NCBI GenBank assembly: GCA_914767715.1
Contig: OU612067.1
Span: forward strand, 13,581,001-13,645,000
Origin: Membranipora membranacea
Taxonomy: Eukaryota > Bryozoa > Gymnolaemata > Cheilostomatida > Membraniporidae
Direction of reading: 5' to 3'
DNA length: 64,000 bases
Below are positions 37,201 to 48,330 of this stretch, in pieces. Below the pieces are notes generated by a model, which did not search any database, had not been told where the DNA came from, and saw nothing but the letters and a program-made list of their open reading frames with translations. The position numbers and the translations under genes were made by a program. Position 1 is the stretch's first letter; each line of letters opens with the position of its first letter.

Positions 37201-38015
37201 ATGAGAGCTTCTACACTGATACTATCTGTGTTTCTTCTAGCAGCGGCTACAATATCTGTTGAAGGTATCGGTTTCTTGGAGCAGTGCGGAGAGGGTATTG
37301 GGTGAGCTTAGAAATATTAACTAAACTCTTGCAAGACTTGACTTTGACTCATCTTACAACATGGAAATTAGAGTCTTTTTTATTTTACAAGCGATTTTGT
37401 GTAAGAAACCTTACAACTATTTGGGCCTGTACAGTACAAGATGGCTCACTTTCGTATGAGATTTTATTGATTTCAGAGGTAAATAGAACTTTGCAAGGTC
37501 TCTTTGATAGCGCTTGGTTAAATTTTTACCAAAAAAATACCTTTTTATTCTCCCTTATTATATAACAAAATACGAATGGTGTGAGATTGAATAAATGTTA
37601 GAATCATAAAGATATACAGTTCAGAGTTGATTGGTAATTAAACATTAGTTGTGTTGTAAAAATCTTAGGGAACTTAGTACCCTTACAGTTTGGGTGAACA
37701 AATCAACACCACACTAAGATTCAGATATAGTTAAGTGGTATTTAACCACTCCAGAAGTGGACTGCAGCCCACGGCACACTTTGTCCATACCAGCGTTACC
37801 AGGTTCCCAACCTTGACCAGCACAGAGAATGTACCTTATTACATGTACCTTATTATATTATGGCACATTATTAAGACAACTTTTCTGAATTTTACAGAAC
37901 ATGCGACGCTGGAATGGTGTGTATAACCCGGTACAGACCAGATCTGGGGGAATCCTTAAAGAAGATATGCCTTCGGAGATTCATACACACACTCCCACCA
38001 AAGATAAATAAGTGA
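37201..38015 (+). CDS. Small secreted cysteine-containing peptide (two exons)
   Basis: Exons 37201-37301 and 37898-38015 (TGA) join in phase 2 at GT-AG sites and give 72 aa. Residues 1-~22 are a classic signal peptide (MRASTLILSVFLLAAATISV, then EG). The mature part of about 50 residues has four cysteines (QCGEGIGTC, then GMVC, then KKIC) and a basic C-terminus. A TATA box, short leader and AATAAA at 38056 flank it, which supports a real transcription unit even though neither exon would stand out alone. I do not recognise the family; defence peptide, hormone or structural secreted peptide are all possible. No homology was found within the window. Confidence 0.65.
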
Positions 38016-38055
38016 TTCCAACATTGTTTGCTATGATTGTATATCAGTGATATAT

Positions 38056-38061
38056 AATAAA
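38056..38061 (+). terminator. Polyadenylation signal AATAAA, small peptide gene
   Basis: Hexamer 41 bp after the stop codon. Confidence 0.6.
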
Positions 38062-38079
38062 ACATGCCTATCACATATT

Positions 38080-38540
38080 AGTCTACTAAGTCTACTGTAT
38101 CAGACAGCGCATAGTATAGGTCTACTGTATCAGACAGCACATTGTATAAGTCTACTGTATCAGACAGCACATAGTATAAATCTACTGTATCAGACAGCAC
38201 ATAGATAAGTCTACTGTATCAGACAGCACATTGTGTAGGTCTACTGTATCAGACAGCACATAGTATAAGTCTACTGTATCAGACAGCACATAGTATAAGT
38301 CTACTGTATCAGACAGCACATAGTATAAGTCTATTGTATCAGACAGCACATAGTATAAGCCCACTGTATCAGACAGCGCATAGTATAAGTCTACTGTATC
38401 AGACAGCGCATAGTATAAGTCTACTGTAACAGACAGCACATAGTATAAGTCTACTGTATCAGACAGCACATAGTATCAGTCTACTGTATCAGACAGCGCA
38501 TAGTATAAGTCTGCTGTAACAAGCAGCACATAGAGTAAGA
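38080..38540. repeat. 30-bp minisatellite, ~15 copies
   Basis: Units AGTCTACTGTATCAGACAGC followed by ACATAGTATA; one unit is shortened by one base near 38202. Because 30 is a multiple of three, long false frames exist on the minus strand. Confidence 0.95.
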
Positions 38541-39765
38541 TGGATTTTAAGAGATATTGTAATACTCGCCAGTTGTCTTGCCAGCTATCTTGCCAGTCTT
38601 CTGTGGGAAAGAGACATTTTGCGAAGACAGCGAAATCTCAGGTTTCAATTACAAATCAAAGGTAAGCTAGTGTCTAAAAAACATATCACAAAAAATGCCA
38701 CAAAATACAATTCCATTACAGACATAATAACAAATATAGCAAGTGTGCAAACAATAAATTCACATAATGCATTGGTACTAAACATTACCTTTTGTCTAAT
38801 GACAGCCTGTGGAGATCTGCTGCCCAGTCTTATACAGGTCATCAGTGATAAACCGGACCAGTTAATGAGCTCTAGGAGTCTAATTACAATATTCCCAGCC
38901 TCTCCCAGTAAATTGACTCAGAGCATTCCAAACATCAGACCAATGCAAGTCTCAGGTGGCCACAATATCTCTGAATGTGAAAAAGGATGGCTTCGGTCAC
39001 TTTACCTTTTTTTTCTTGGCTGTTCACAGAATACTACTGAGGTTGATTACAAGGACCTTAACATCACCATTTAATTGCTTCACAATAATCAGCCATATTC
39101 ATCCATTTCTTTACCAATTTTTTTAATTGAATTTGTCAGAGAAGGAGCAACCTACCATCTTATAAAAAAGAGTGTTGCTTAGAACTCAAAGCTCATGAAT
39201 CACTTGCGGTCAAAAACAACCATCAGTTGTGGTTTGAAAATGGTTATAGCAAAATATTTATCGATACCACTGAGTACTATCAGTTTTGGATAGAATGTAG
39301 CGGTAGGAAACTAATTTGCGTTTATATTTTTGAATCCACTACACCCAGCAGTTATCATAACAGATACAACGGTTAAAGCGAAATTGCACGAAAACCTGAG
39401 AATATGTTTTATACCAATGATCTTGACAAAGTATAGTTGAAGAGAAAAGAGTGTTGTAAAAACTAACATACGTTGATTCATATACTGCATGTCCATTTTT
39501 TCTATTCTGACCCACTGCTAGGTACCGAGTACAGGTGACCTAAGTATTTCTATCGTCTAGTTATACACATGGGAATTTCGGTGGAGGCATGCAGTTTGTT
39601 ATAACCAATGATTAAATTGTCAATCATATTTTATGAGCTCCAATCGAGGAGTAACTCCTTGCTTCTTGTTCCAATTTAAAAACCATAGTAACCTTCCACT
39701 CACCACCCACTACCTCTACAAGCTGCAAAGGGAGAGGTTCATTCCTGCAGTCAACTTTGAAAAGA
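38541..39765. other. Intergenic; one unassigned 151-codon frame
   Basis: The frame 38619-39074 (+) has no recognisable domain, is rich in Ser/Asn/Ile as expected of AT-rich noncoding DNA, and has no convincing splice or promoter context. I leave it as unsupported. Nothing else was identified. Confidence 0.4.
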
Positions 39766-40223
39766 CTTTAGGACTGTGTTGGATGCGATAATATCCATTA
39801 TTCCTGTCCAAATAAAAATCTAGATTAAGCCTAACTGTAAAAAGAGAAAGGAAAAAGTAAGAAGTTGTCTTCTTTTTATTCGGGGTAACATAATTCCTTA
39901 ATTTTTAAAATGATATCCTAGCTGAACCAAAATATAATTCTTCTCAAGCAACAGTAACATATCAGGTGCAACATAAAACTTTGCACCATCCTGTCCAAAC
40001 AATCAACACAGCTTATTGAGCAAAATGCTTGCATACAAAAATCCAGAACAGCTTTAATCTGGCCTGATATCTGCGCTTGCCATGCTAATTGTTTCGAAAA
40101 TCTTACATTCTGAACTCAATACTGCCACTTGAACGCAAATTTTCATCTTTTCTGCAAAAAATCAGTGTTAGTCCAGAATACACCAACAGTTAGCTTTCAG
40201 TTTATTTTAATGGCTTTAGGGCA

Positions 40224-40588
40224 CATTCTGCGCATGCTCAGCTCTGGGCATGAGCTGATCTCTGCAAAATTGAGTTTCGGAATTCCGAAGCCATCTGATT
40301 GGCTACCTGCTCTGGTGACATACTCCCCAAAGCGTGCGGATTTGTTATTAATAGTTACCCTCTCTTGTCATTATTAGCTGATTTTGGTTGACAGTTTATG
40401 CAGGGGATATCCCATTTCCCCTTTCCAAAGTTGCATTCAGAACCCAAACTAAACTCATTGCTCTTGCACATGCCCAAATTCAAGTCACGCATGATGCATA
40501 CTTAGCATTACGACACCTGCTTTGTGGTAATGATAGCCTAGTTTATCAGTGATCTACATGCCCAGTCAGATCACGAGAGTCAGTATGT
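40224..40588 (+). mobile_element. Short non-coding element, copy 1 (inside EEP copy A)
   Basis: CATTCTGCGCATGCTCAGCT... to ...GATCACGAGAGTCAGTATG recurs nearly intact, in reverse, at 59049-59411. It is absent from the matching site of EEP copy B (near 50402). No coding frame. Confidence 0.85.
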
Positions 40589-41225
40589 TTAGGGCATGAT
40601 TTTGACAGTGTTTATATGTGTAGATAGGTTGTCTAAATACTATGTCATATGTGAAATCTAATGAGAATATAGAACCTGAAACATAAACATGACGAAAGCA
40701 TTTCTAAAACAATGAGCTCAAGGCAATAGGGGCCACACATAGCAGTGAATATTTAATTGAGGATTGAACTATTGAATTATTCGATCGTTGACCGTTGACT
40801 TTTTTGCATGAACTGAAATTAAAACACAGCTTTTGTTTTATTGCAAGCTGTAAGCTGCATAATGCTTGAACATAAGCTTAGTACTGCACTCGGTGATTTA
40901 TGATAACCCAGTTTAGTAGCGATTAGCAAAAGTTGCATACACATCTCAGCTCATTTAACCCGCTGAGCCGTAAGTAACGACTTACTCATTTTCACTCAAA
41001 ATTCTGTTATTTTTTCTAGAACATAATAATTTTGCTGCATTGGATTGTATATTATCAGTACGTGAAGAGAATATGTGGTCACTTGACCTCCTGTTTTTAT
41101 GTTTTTGTCTGTTGTTGGAAATAAATCTCTATGAAACCATTTATATAAAAACTGTTTAAAATTTATTAAAATGCAGTATTCTACTGTTTCAGAGGCCCAA
41201 TCACGTGTGTATCTAAAGTACAAAC

Positions 41226-43452
41226 ATGTACCTAAAGAACTGGAGACAGCAGCGGAATACAAGACTCGAGGAATTACTTTGCATGATTGACACAGTTCAA
41301 GCTTGTTTACAAGAGGAGCAATCTCTGCAAAACTCATTGCAACAACAGGAGCTTGAGAAATCTTATCCCCATTATAAAGCATGCAAGTCAGAGAAAGAAG
41401 GCTTGTTGGTGCAGCAAGGACTGATCCTATCCTAAACAGACAAGCTCAAACATCAACTAGACTCGTTTGTAGCTATGATTGAAAAAACAATCACAACTCC
41501 AGTGGACAGCCAGCTGAGATTATCCAGCAGCGGACCAATTAAGGATGGTCGGAGGGTGGTATATCTTAATTTGGAGGGTACCAGAAAAAAATCTGCGCAG
41601 ATCCGTTGCGTATTACAGAGATATGACGTAGATGTACTTTTTATAGTCGAAGCACAACTCCATGTCCAACTCAATCAAAGCAGGTGTGCGGTTAATGAGG
41701 AGGCACATCAAAGAGATCCAAATATAGATTTACAGATTGCTGAATTCGCCCTTGAGGGAGAAGATAGGAAACAAGGAGATGTTCAAGGAGGTAATGGTAT
41801 TCTGGCGTACATAAGTAATAGGCTGGATTATTCAGTGATCGAGCGTTACACTAACACAGGGAACCATTGCCTGCAATATATCTACCGCCATATAAGTTCT
41901 GAAAATGTCCACATTGTCGGGGCCTATAATCCTATCCCTTACAACCAAGACGCGCATATAAGTCTGCTGAGGCGTTTCGCAAACCAGCAGAACGTGATCA
42001 TTGCTGGAGACATGAACATCAATTATTTCAGTAGGTGATATCCATTGTCACAAATATGGGGTACACCCAACTGATTGAGAATTATACTAGAGTCTCATTA
42101 GAGGATCAGTGCTCACCTTCCCCCTTCCTCTCAGAAACATTGACCGACCACATTTACACTAAGAAAAGTAAAATCCTGGACTATGGTGTTGTGCGCTGCG
42201 GAATCAGTGATCATGACTTAATATTCTGCACACTGAAGTCTGTCAGTCTGTCTCCCAAGCGAAGGCCTGGCAAGGATGTTCTACAACATGATATCCCATT
42301 AATAGTCTCAGCTCTGAATCATAAAGACAGTCATCAAATAGCGCAATCTTTAATAGTCGAGGATCCACAGTTCTGGCTCATTGCGCGCAAAATGGAAACA
42401 AGACGGCTAGTACTTAGTAAGCTAGCCAAATCTGGTGACATGAAAAGTTTCACAAGTTTCTTGAAATTGCCGGACTTTAATTGTAGTCTAAACGATCTCA
42501 TCCGTTCCCATAAAGCTTGCCAGGAGTGCGAAGATATGAAGGAACCCATCCATAGTCAAAAATCTCTTGCTACCCCTTTAGTTGATTGCTGTCTTAGGAG
42601 AGAGCTTCGGGAATGGACGGTAGAACTGGGCGGGGAAGGAGTCACCATATCTTTTTGAGTCAAACTCAAACATTCTTCAGATTTTGTTCCCCGTTGCTTC
42701 ATGCCAATTACGGTTTCTCCCTAACGGTCCATAATCCACATTCTGTAAGGCCGAACCGTAAAACAGTGGATGACCTTGACACAGAGAGAGTTTCTTTTGT
42801 TCTCAAATACAAACTAGCCAATGTGTGGAACTTGATTGAAAATGATAGAGGATTATGGGAGAGCGATTTGATGTCGAATAAAGTTGAAGATCGTCGGGGT
42901 TGGTCTGATTTTATTCGTTCTATTATGATTGTTAAGAATCAGACCCAAGGTATGATAGAGTTTGACAATCTTGTCGGACATCAATACATTAAATACAAAC
43001 TAAAAGACGTACTCACAACTTGTAATGCAGAGATCGTTTTCAACAGTGATCGCACAGGAACAATATATTTTCCTGTGACGCTGAGGGCTGTGAGAGGTTA
43101 TCAGACACTTGAGACAAGAACCCTAATGACATCACAAACATCAAGGGCTTCATCAGTACCTCCCTATTCACCATCAGGTTCTACTGGTAGATCTCAGTCT
43201 ACTCTATCTGGACAGCTAAACCTCAACTGTAAAACTCAACCCATAAAAAGGACTCAAATCTATCCCGCCTCCGGTATGTCAGAGAAACTGAAGTCAAGCC
43301 TTCGTGAAACTATTTTCACCATCAGACAGAAAAATCAAGGAGCTGAAAATCGCTTGGAAATGAATGTAGTAGGATCGACTTGCATGCTGCCTAGTATCTT
43401 ACCAATCATAAATAATGAGCATAATGCGTATAGTGATGTCTTGTGGAACTAA
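41226..43452 (+). pseudogene. EEP-nuclease protein gene, copy A (multiply broken)
   Basis: Three consecutive frames (41226-42038 with a stop at 41433; 42035-42658; 42613-43452) cover the same protein as copy B. Breaks: a point nonsense TAA at 41433-41435, TGA at 42036-42038 with a ~10-nt deletion just after, and a further frameshift near 42640. Order of parts: N-terminal coiled coil (WRQQRNTRLEELL...), EEP fold, then a C-terminal region shared with copy B (VWNLIENDRGLWESDLMSNK; IYFPVTLRAVRGYQTLETRT; IYPASGMSEKLKSSLRETIF). Unlike copy B, it has no LINE inside, so it shows the uninterrupted order of the two halves. Confidence 0.8.
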
Positions 43453-43699
43453 AATATTGGCTGATGAAGTTGATAAGAGGGTATATAAATAGATGTATTG
43501 TTTTCAAACCTGAGAAGTTTTTACCCTTATACATTTATAAATTATGTATCTTTTGAGAAATTTTAGTTCTGTTTTATTAATGAATAAAAAAGAAAGAATG
43601 GAATCCAAATATGCCTCTTTCTACAAGCACTTGAAAGGGATATTGTAAGCATGAGAACTGTTCCTGACTTCATCGTGGGCAGAGGGATCCAGCCTTCAA

Positions 43700-44285
43700 G
43701 GTCTTAGGAAATCTTACGAAATTCAGTTCGTTTTTGATTATATTAATTGTCTAGCTTGCCGAGGAAACAAGCAAGGCTTGTTTTGATAATTAAAAGTGGT
43801 TTTAATTTCTATTTTGTAGAAATTATTAGTGGAAATAGCTTAATAGCGAGCATTATCTTGGTAATGTGCAAAAAACATACATTCTCATCTTGTTTAATCA
43901 CCTTTACCAACCTGAATGTCACGCTTAGCAGACCACCGGAAATGTAAGTAAGATTGATAGGTATAATGCTCGACAGGCCCGTAGTTTAGATTAAAATAGT
44001 AGGGGAGGCAAAAGTTCGAGGCGAATCCAGAGCATCACATTAAGCTCCTCCCGAGCAATTAAAGGCATATATGTAATAGGAAAATCACAGAGGAATCGAA
44101 TATGACATGGATTATTCAATCATTATAGTGTTTTTAGGTCACTGTATATTTGGCTCAAGCAGGCCCGTAGTTCTAGGGAGGCACTATTGATATTTTAATT
44201 TGTTATTCCCGTTACACACCCCTACATCAGTTTATACTATCAGCTCAGGCTGTATACAAGTCAATAATTTGTAGCATAGCAGCTT
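43700..44285. repeat. Intergenic with repeats upstream of secreted-precursor gene 1
   Basis: 43977-44110 is copy 2 of the repeat at 34430, and 44162-44190 starts a third. Blocks at 43845-43960 (GCATTATCTTGGTAATGTGC..., AGCAGACCA) and 44189-44231 (GATATTTTAATTTGTTATT) recur in the same order at 45800-45970 inside intron 3 of gene 1. Confidence 0.65.
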
Positions 44286-44294
44286 AGACGAAAA

Positions 44295-47200
44295 ATGAAG
44301 GGAGAGATTCTGTCACTGCTGCTTATAACGGCTGTGTCAGCCCTCGCTCGATCTGGATCTGGACCTAAGTATGTAACTTTTGAATATATGTTATTTTCAG
44401 TTAGTATTCTTATATTCTCAAACCAGCAACCTAATTGTGTGCAGAACCTTCATAAAGGACTGGAACGTGCTTTTACCCAAATTGTAACGCATCCTAAATG
44501 TTATTTATTTAATAAGCTTGGCCTGCGTGGATTTCGCTGTTTACGGTACTTTTACTTTTTCTATTACAGGGGTGACAGAGACGACAACCCTATCGTGGCA
44601 CATTTCAGTTTCGACCTGAACTCTCTTCTCATACCAGCTTTTAGAAAGGTAAGTCTCAGTTAGATTTCTTGTTATTAACTTTTCGCCTAAAACGACATAA
44701 CTTGGGGCATTCAAGTAAGCAGGTGTGTGTAGATCAGGTTCGGTCCATTTGCCTGTACTCCGGTTTGCTCCCCCTCCCTCCACTGGTCACAACACGGCCT
44801 GACCAGTGGAGGGAGGAGCAACTTTGAATGCAGGCAAATGGCCCGGCTAGTGTGTGCTCGATCACAGCATAAGTGGCCCAAGTTCAAATCCTGGTTGAGA
44901 CCACGAAGCTGCATGGGTATAACCCATCATTTTTATATAAATATTCCACAATTATACCATGCTTGTCCGCGAGAGGCCCAGTTCAAATCTCGGTGAAGAC
45001 AGATTTTATTTACATTTCATCTGTTTTACTACTACTTTGTGGTTTAACTTGTTTTGTTTTGGTACCTATTTATTACTACTTACACCCACTACATCATTGA
45101 ATTTAAACACCTGGATTATTTCTCACTGAGCATTGCAAGCTTCAGACGCCTAGCGTGGCTGAGTGGTTGGAGTGTTTGATCTCAGCGCGAGAGGCCCCGA
45201 GTTCAAATTCCGGTGAGGCCAGATTAAAAAAAGCAAGGAGAGAGCATGGAGAGGACCCCTTATTTTTATATAATATATATAAATATATCACAATTATAAC
45301 ACATTTGTTGCGTTCTATTCTATGGCTGTATTCACTTAAATAATTTGTGGGGGAGTTCTGCCACATAATAGGGCAACGATACTCAGGCTGTCTACCTCAC
45401 AGGTGGCATGGAAAGGACAGCCATTGTAACTTATAATAACATTGCCAGTTGGCCATCCATCATAAACTCAATCGATAACCTGTGTGTATATCATCATCAA
45501 CCCTGAAGTTTGGGGCATTTATGATCGCAGCATTTCTAGTATATATTATGATTGTAGATGATGCTCCCAGGCAAATTAGAAACTGATATACGCGCTAGCG
45601 ACTTTTACGGTGCAGGCGAGTTAAAACTTGAGGCGGTAACGACCACAGCTGTTATTTCGACAGTCCCAACTCTACAAAACATTACTGGTCCTGCTTCAGT
45701 AGTGCAGACAGTTACACCACCTGGTGAGTTATATCTTCCTGCCCCCATCGTGAAGACAAAGATGAAAATAGTTGGTTTTGCTCTCCAACAGATTAATATG
45801 CAAGCATTATCTTAGTAATGTGCACAAAAGGTTCCTGTCTTTTAAATTACCTTTACCTTCACTTGACAGTCAAGCTAAGCAGACCATGTGTGAAGGTGAG
45901 TAAGATTAATGGGCCCAATGTTTGATATTTTAATTTGTTATTTTTATCACTCATCCCTGTATGTACTGTATGACAAGTGGATCTTCAATCTATTGAATTA
46001 TCTGTTTTCACATTCAAAACAACTTCACATTGGTAGGCTTACGATTAATACGCTTAATAAGGCCTATGGTAGTTATTAGACACAAAGCTGTTTAGAGGCT
46101 CATGTGTAAATCAACTAACTAGGATTTTCAGTGCTGGCTGGGTTAAGTCCAAGTCTATAATGTCAAGCTATGCTCAAATGCTTTTTTTCCTATCATTGTA
46201 TTGTCCCACCGACAGTTGATTTATCTGAAATTAAATCAGCCTAAAATATACTCCATCTATGTCTGCATACAATAATCCTTCATGATTGTTCGTATAGCAA
46301 AGCCAATATTCTAATCACAAGAACGCTCCCCGTCACAAGTATTTGCTAGAATCTAGTGACTTTTAATCTTTCTCTCATACAAAAATCCAAATTTTTCTTT
46401 ACACAGTGCCCCAGGTCGAGTTCCAGCATGCATGCTATGAATCGATCTGCAATGGCCAATGTGCTGTTTCCGCCAACCGGACCTGCGAATATCTTTGCAC
46501 GTGTACTGATGGTCGAATACTTCTAGATTCGGCTTGTCCTCCAGGTGAGTCTAAGTAACATCTACATAACGGTATTTCAATAAGAGCTAGGAGTGTTGAC
46601 GTAGAGTTTAATTTTTGAAACGCCATGGAGTATTGGTAGGGCGGATCAATGAGAGTCGATTTACATGTTTTAAAATGGTGCTCTGATATTTGATAATGTG
46701 TGATACTAAGCGAAAAGTGGAACAAATAAGGTGCACACTAGTTGAAACCAGTCTTATCAGTGTTATCATCTTGATGATGGTAGTTTTGGATAAGTCTCTT
46801 TTACAATCGCTACTATTTAAATTCTCTAATAGTAGCTCTTGTCTTATCGTTTCTCACATGACCGTATTGTCCATGCAATGCACTCTTCAATGCACTCTTC
46901 AATGCACTATTCAATGCATTATTCAATGCACTCTTCAATGCACTCTTCAATGCACTATTCAATGCACTATTCAATGCACTATTCAATGCACTCTTTAATG
47001 CACTCTTCAATGCACTATTCAATGCATTATTCAATGCACTCTTCAATGCACTCTTCAATGCACTATTCAATGCACTATTCAATGCACTATTCAATGCACT
47101 CTTCAATGCACTCTTCAATGCACTATTCAATGCATTCTTCAATGCACTCTTCAATGCACTATTCAATGCACTATTCAATGCACTATTCAATGCACTCTTC

Positions 47201-47467
47201 AATGCACTCTTCAATGCACTCTTTAATACACTCTTCAATGCACTCTTCAATGCACCATGATGATTTTGGAAACATGCTGTCAAGTGAAATGGTAAAATTG
47301 GTTTATTTTCTGCTGATTTATTTTACTATTTAGTTATTTAGTATAAGTTAATCCCATGAGATTTAATTTTAGTTTCCTGCAGCGTTATTGGAAATCCTCC
47401 ACTCGGAAAGAGGCACAAAGAGAGAGAATTATTGTCACTGCTCCAAAGAGTTCTTGGCAGCGACTGA
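44295..47467 (+). CDS. Secreted cysteine-rich precursor, gene 1
   Basis: Five exons: 44295-44368, 44570-44648, 45558-45723, 46407-46544, 47373-47467 (TGA); GT-AG, phases 2, 0, 1, 1; 183 aa. Signal peptide MKGEILSLLLITAVSALA; acidic segment (DRDDNPIVAHFSFDLNSLL); linker with KLETDI and a Thr/Val-rich part; then an eight-cysteine domain spaced C-x4-C-x3-C-x7-C-x3-C-x-C-x10-C-x4-C (it contains CTCTDGRIL); last a tail SVIGNPPLGKR... rich in basic and Leu residues (LLSLLQRVLGSD). The KR pair before the tail could be a processing site. The acceptor at 47371-47372 was preferred over the one at 47381 because only it keeps phase and aligns with gene 2. Family unknown; secretion is the only safe inference. 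Intron 4 contains a 12-bp minisatellite, intron 2 SINE fragments. Confidence 0.78.
44699..44885. repeat. Foldback repeat (~90-bp arms) in intron 2 of gene 1
   Basis: The core is near perfect: TGCTCCCCCTCCCTCCACTG.. against ..CAGTGGAGGGAGGAGCA, loop about 44790-44798. Pairing continues outward through CCATTTGCCTG/CAGGCAAATGG to AACTTGGG/CCCAAGTT. It looks like two SINE heads in inverted orientation. Confidence 0.8.
44830..45320 (+). repeat. Cluster of tRNA-derived SINE fragments
   Basis: Three B boxes, AAGTTCAAATCCTGG (44879), CAGTTCAAATCTCGG (44981) and GAGTTCAAATTCCGG (45200). The last unit has a clear A box (GTGGCTGAGTGGTTGG at 45155-45170) about 30 bp ahead. Two units share an AT-rich tail (TTTTTATATAA..ATAT..CACAATTATA). 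Confidence 0.75.
46874..47257. repeat. 12-bp minisatellite, ~32 copies
   Basis: Unit AATGCACTCTTC / AATGCACTATTC, in intron 4 of gene 1. It leaves all frames open on both strands, giving false proteins such as repeated MHSS or NSAL. Confidence 0.97.
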
Positions 47468-47607
47468 TCATTTCCCAATCCACAGACTAAACTAAAAACT
47501 ACGTATCACTTATCTGCCTTGGTGTGAATCTGCTAGGTGACTGTGTATGAGTAATTGGTTATATGACACTATAGATAGATACATATAATATGTCGATGAA
47601 AACTGTT

Positions 47608-47613
47608 AATAAA
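47608..47613 (+). terminator. Polyadenylation signal AATAAA, gene 1
   Basis: Hexamer 141 bp after the gene 1 stop codon. Confidence 0.55.
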
Positions 47614-47749
47614 AGACAGCAGTTATATTTCTGTAGATCTGCCTGGTGGATTTTTTTTCTTCTTCTTGTTACTTTTGAAAATATTGTGAACAGTGGATTC
47701 TTCAATCTTTATATTTTGGCCTTGACAGCAATGATAAACTACTTTTAGT

Positions 47750-48330
47750 TAAGCTTGTTTTTTACACTCGAAATTGTGCTGTTTAACTTTGTACAGTACA
47801 GTGATTAAATTGAATGACTTACCTTTCTTATTCTCTTTGTTTGTTTGCCCTGAGTGAGATTATAATTTAAAAACCGTTTCGAAAGAAAAACTTCTTATGT
47901 GATAAGATAGTTTTCTGAATAGCAGTTTAAAAGTCTGGTGTAACTTAGCCAATGTTTAGGCTCCGAATGTTACGCTCTGATTGTTTGGGTATATTTGTTG
48001 GTTGGTTCGTCGAACGGTAGTTCGGTTACTCTTTACAACCCAACCAATCAGAGCCAACACATTAACTAGGAGTAGCTAAGAATACAAGAAAGTTCAACGA
48101 TATCAAGCCTGAAGAGAATTATATGTGAACCATTATTTGAATATTGATATAACTTTTCTAGGTTTAGAATATCTTGTTCCTCAAACACAATTGTCTATAT
48201 CGGAGTTGTGTCATTTCCAACTCTGAGAAGACAACTTTTTGATGCTTTCAAAATAATCTCTTTCGGTTAATGCTTTTGGATTAAGATTATATGCCAGAGC
48301 AATTTACATAACTATATAGAATTTTTCACA
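47750..48330. repeat. Duplicated 5'-flank segment S1 without an adjacent gene
   Basis: About 580 bp matching 54415-55070, the 5' flank of gene 2: TTTAACTTTGTACAGTACAG.., TTTGTTTGTTTGCCCTGAGT, GGTTTAGAATATCTTGT.CCTCAA.CACAATTG, ATCGGAGTTGTGTCAT. The last part also resembles 57690-57800 upstream of gene 3. No precursor gene follows S1. Confidence 0.8.

Larger units (their letters stand above)
39770..43690 (+). mobile_element. EEP-protein repeat element, copy A (degraded)
   Basis: Collinear with copy B (50018-54275): shared 5' region of ~1 kb beginning near AATATCCAT.AT.CCTG.CC, coding region, and 3' region up to GGGCAGAGGGAT (about 43684), where copy A is truncated. It contains a ~370-470-bp insertion at about 40168-40640 that copy B lacks. 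No LTRs, terminal inverted repeats or poly(A) tail could be defined. The copies differ at several percent of sites by eye. Confidence 0.75.

Noticed and set aside
38182-38469. Minus-strand 95-codon frame of repeated LSDTVDLYY
   Set aside because: Product of the 30-bp minisatellite; a one-base-short unit ends the frame and there is no gene context.
38619-39074. 151-codon frame
   Set aside because: No domain, splice site or promoter support, and composition fits chance in AT-rich DNA.
45152-45230. tRNA-Ser/Leu-like gene
   Set aside because: A and B boxes are good, but the acceptor stem is missing and related units with AT tails are adjacent, which fits a SINE.
46813-47333. Long open frames on both strands across the 12-bp repeat
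   Set aside because: They arise because the 12-bp unit has no stop in several frames; they carry only MHSS- or NSALKSAL-type repeats and lie in an intron.
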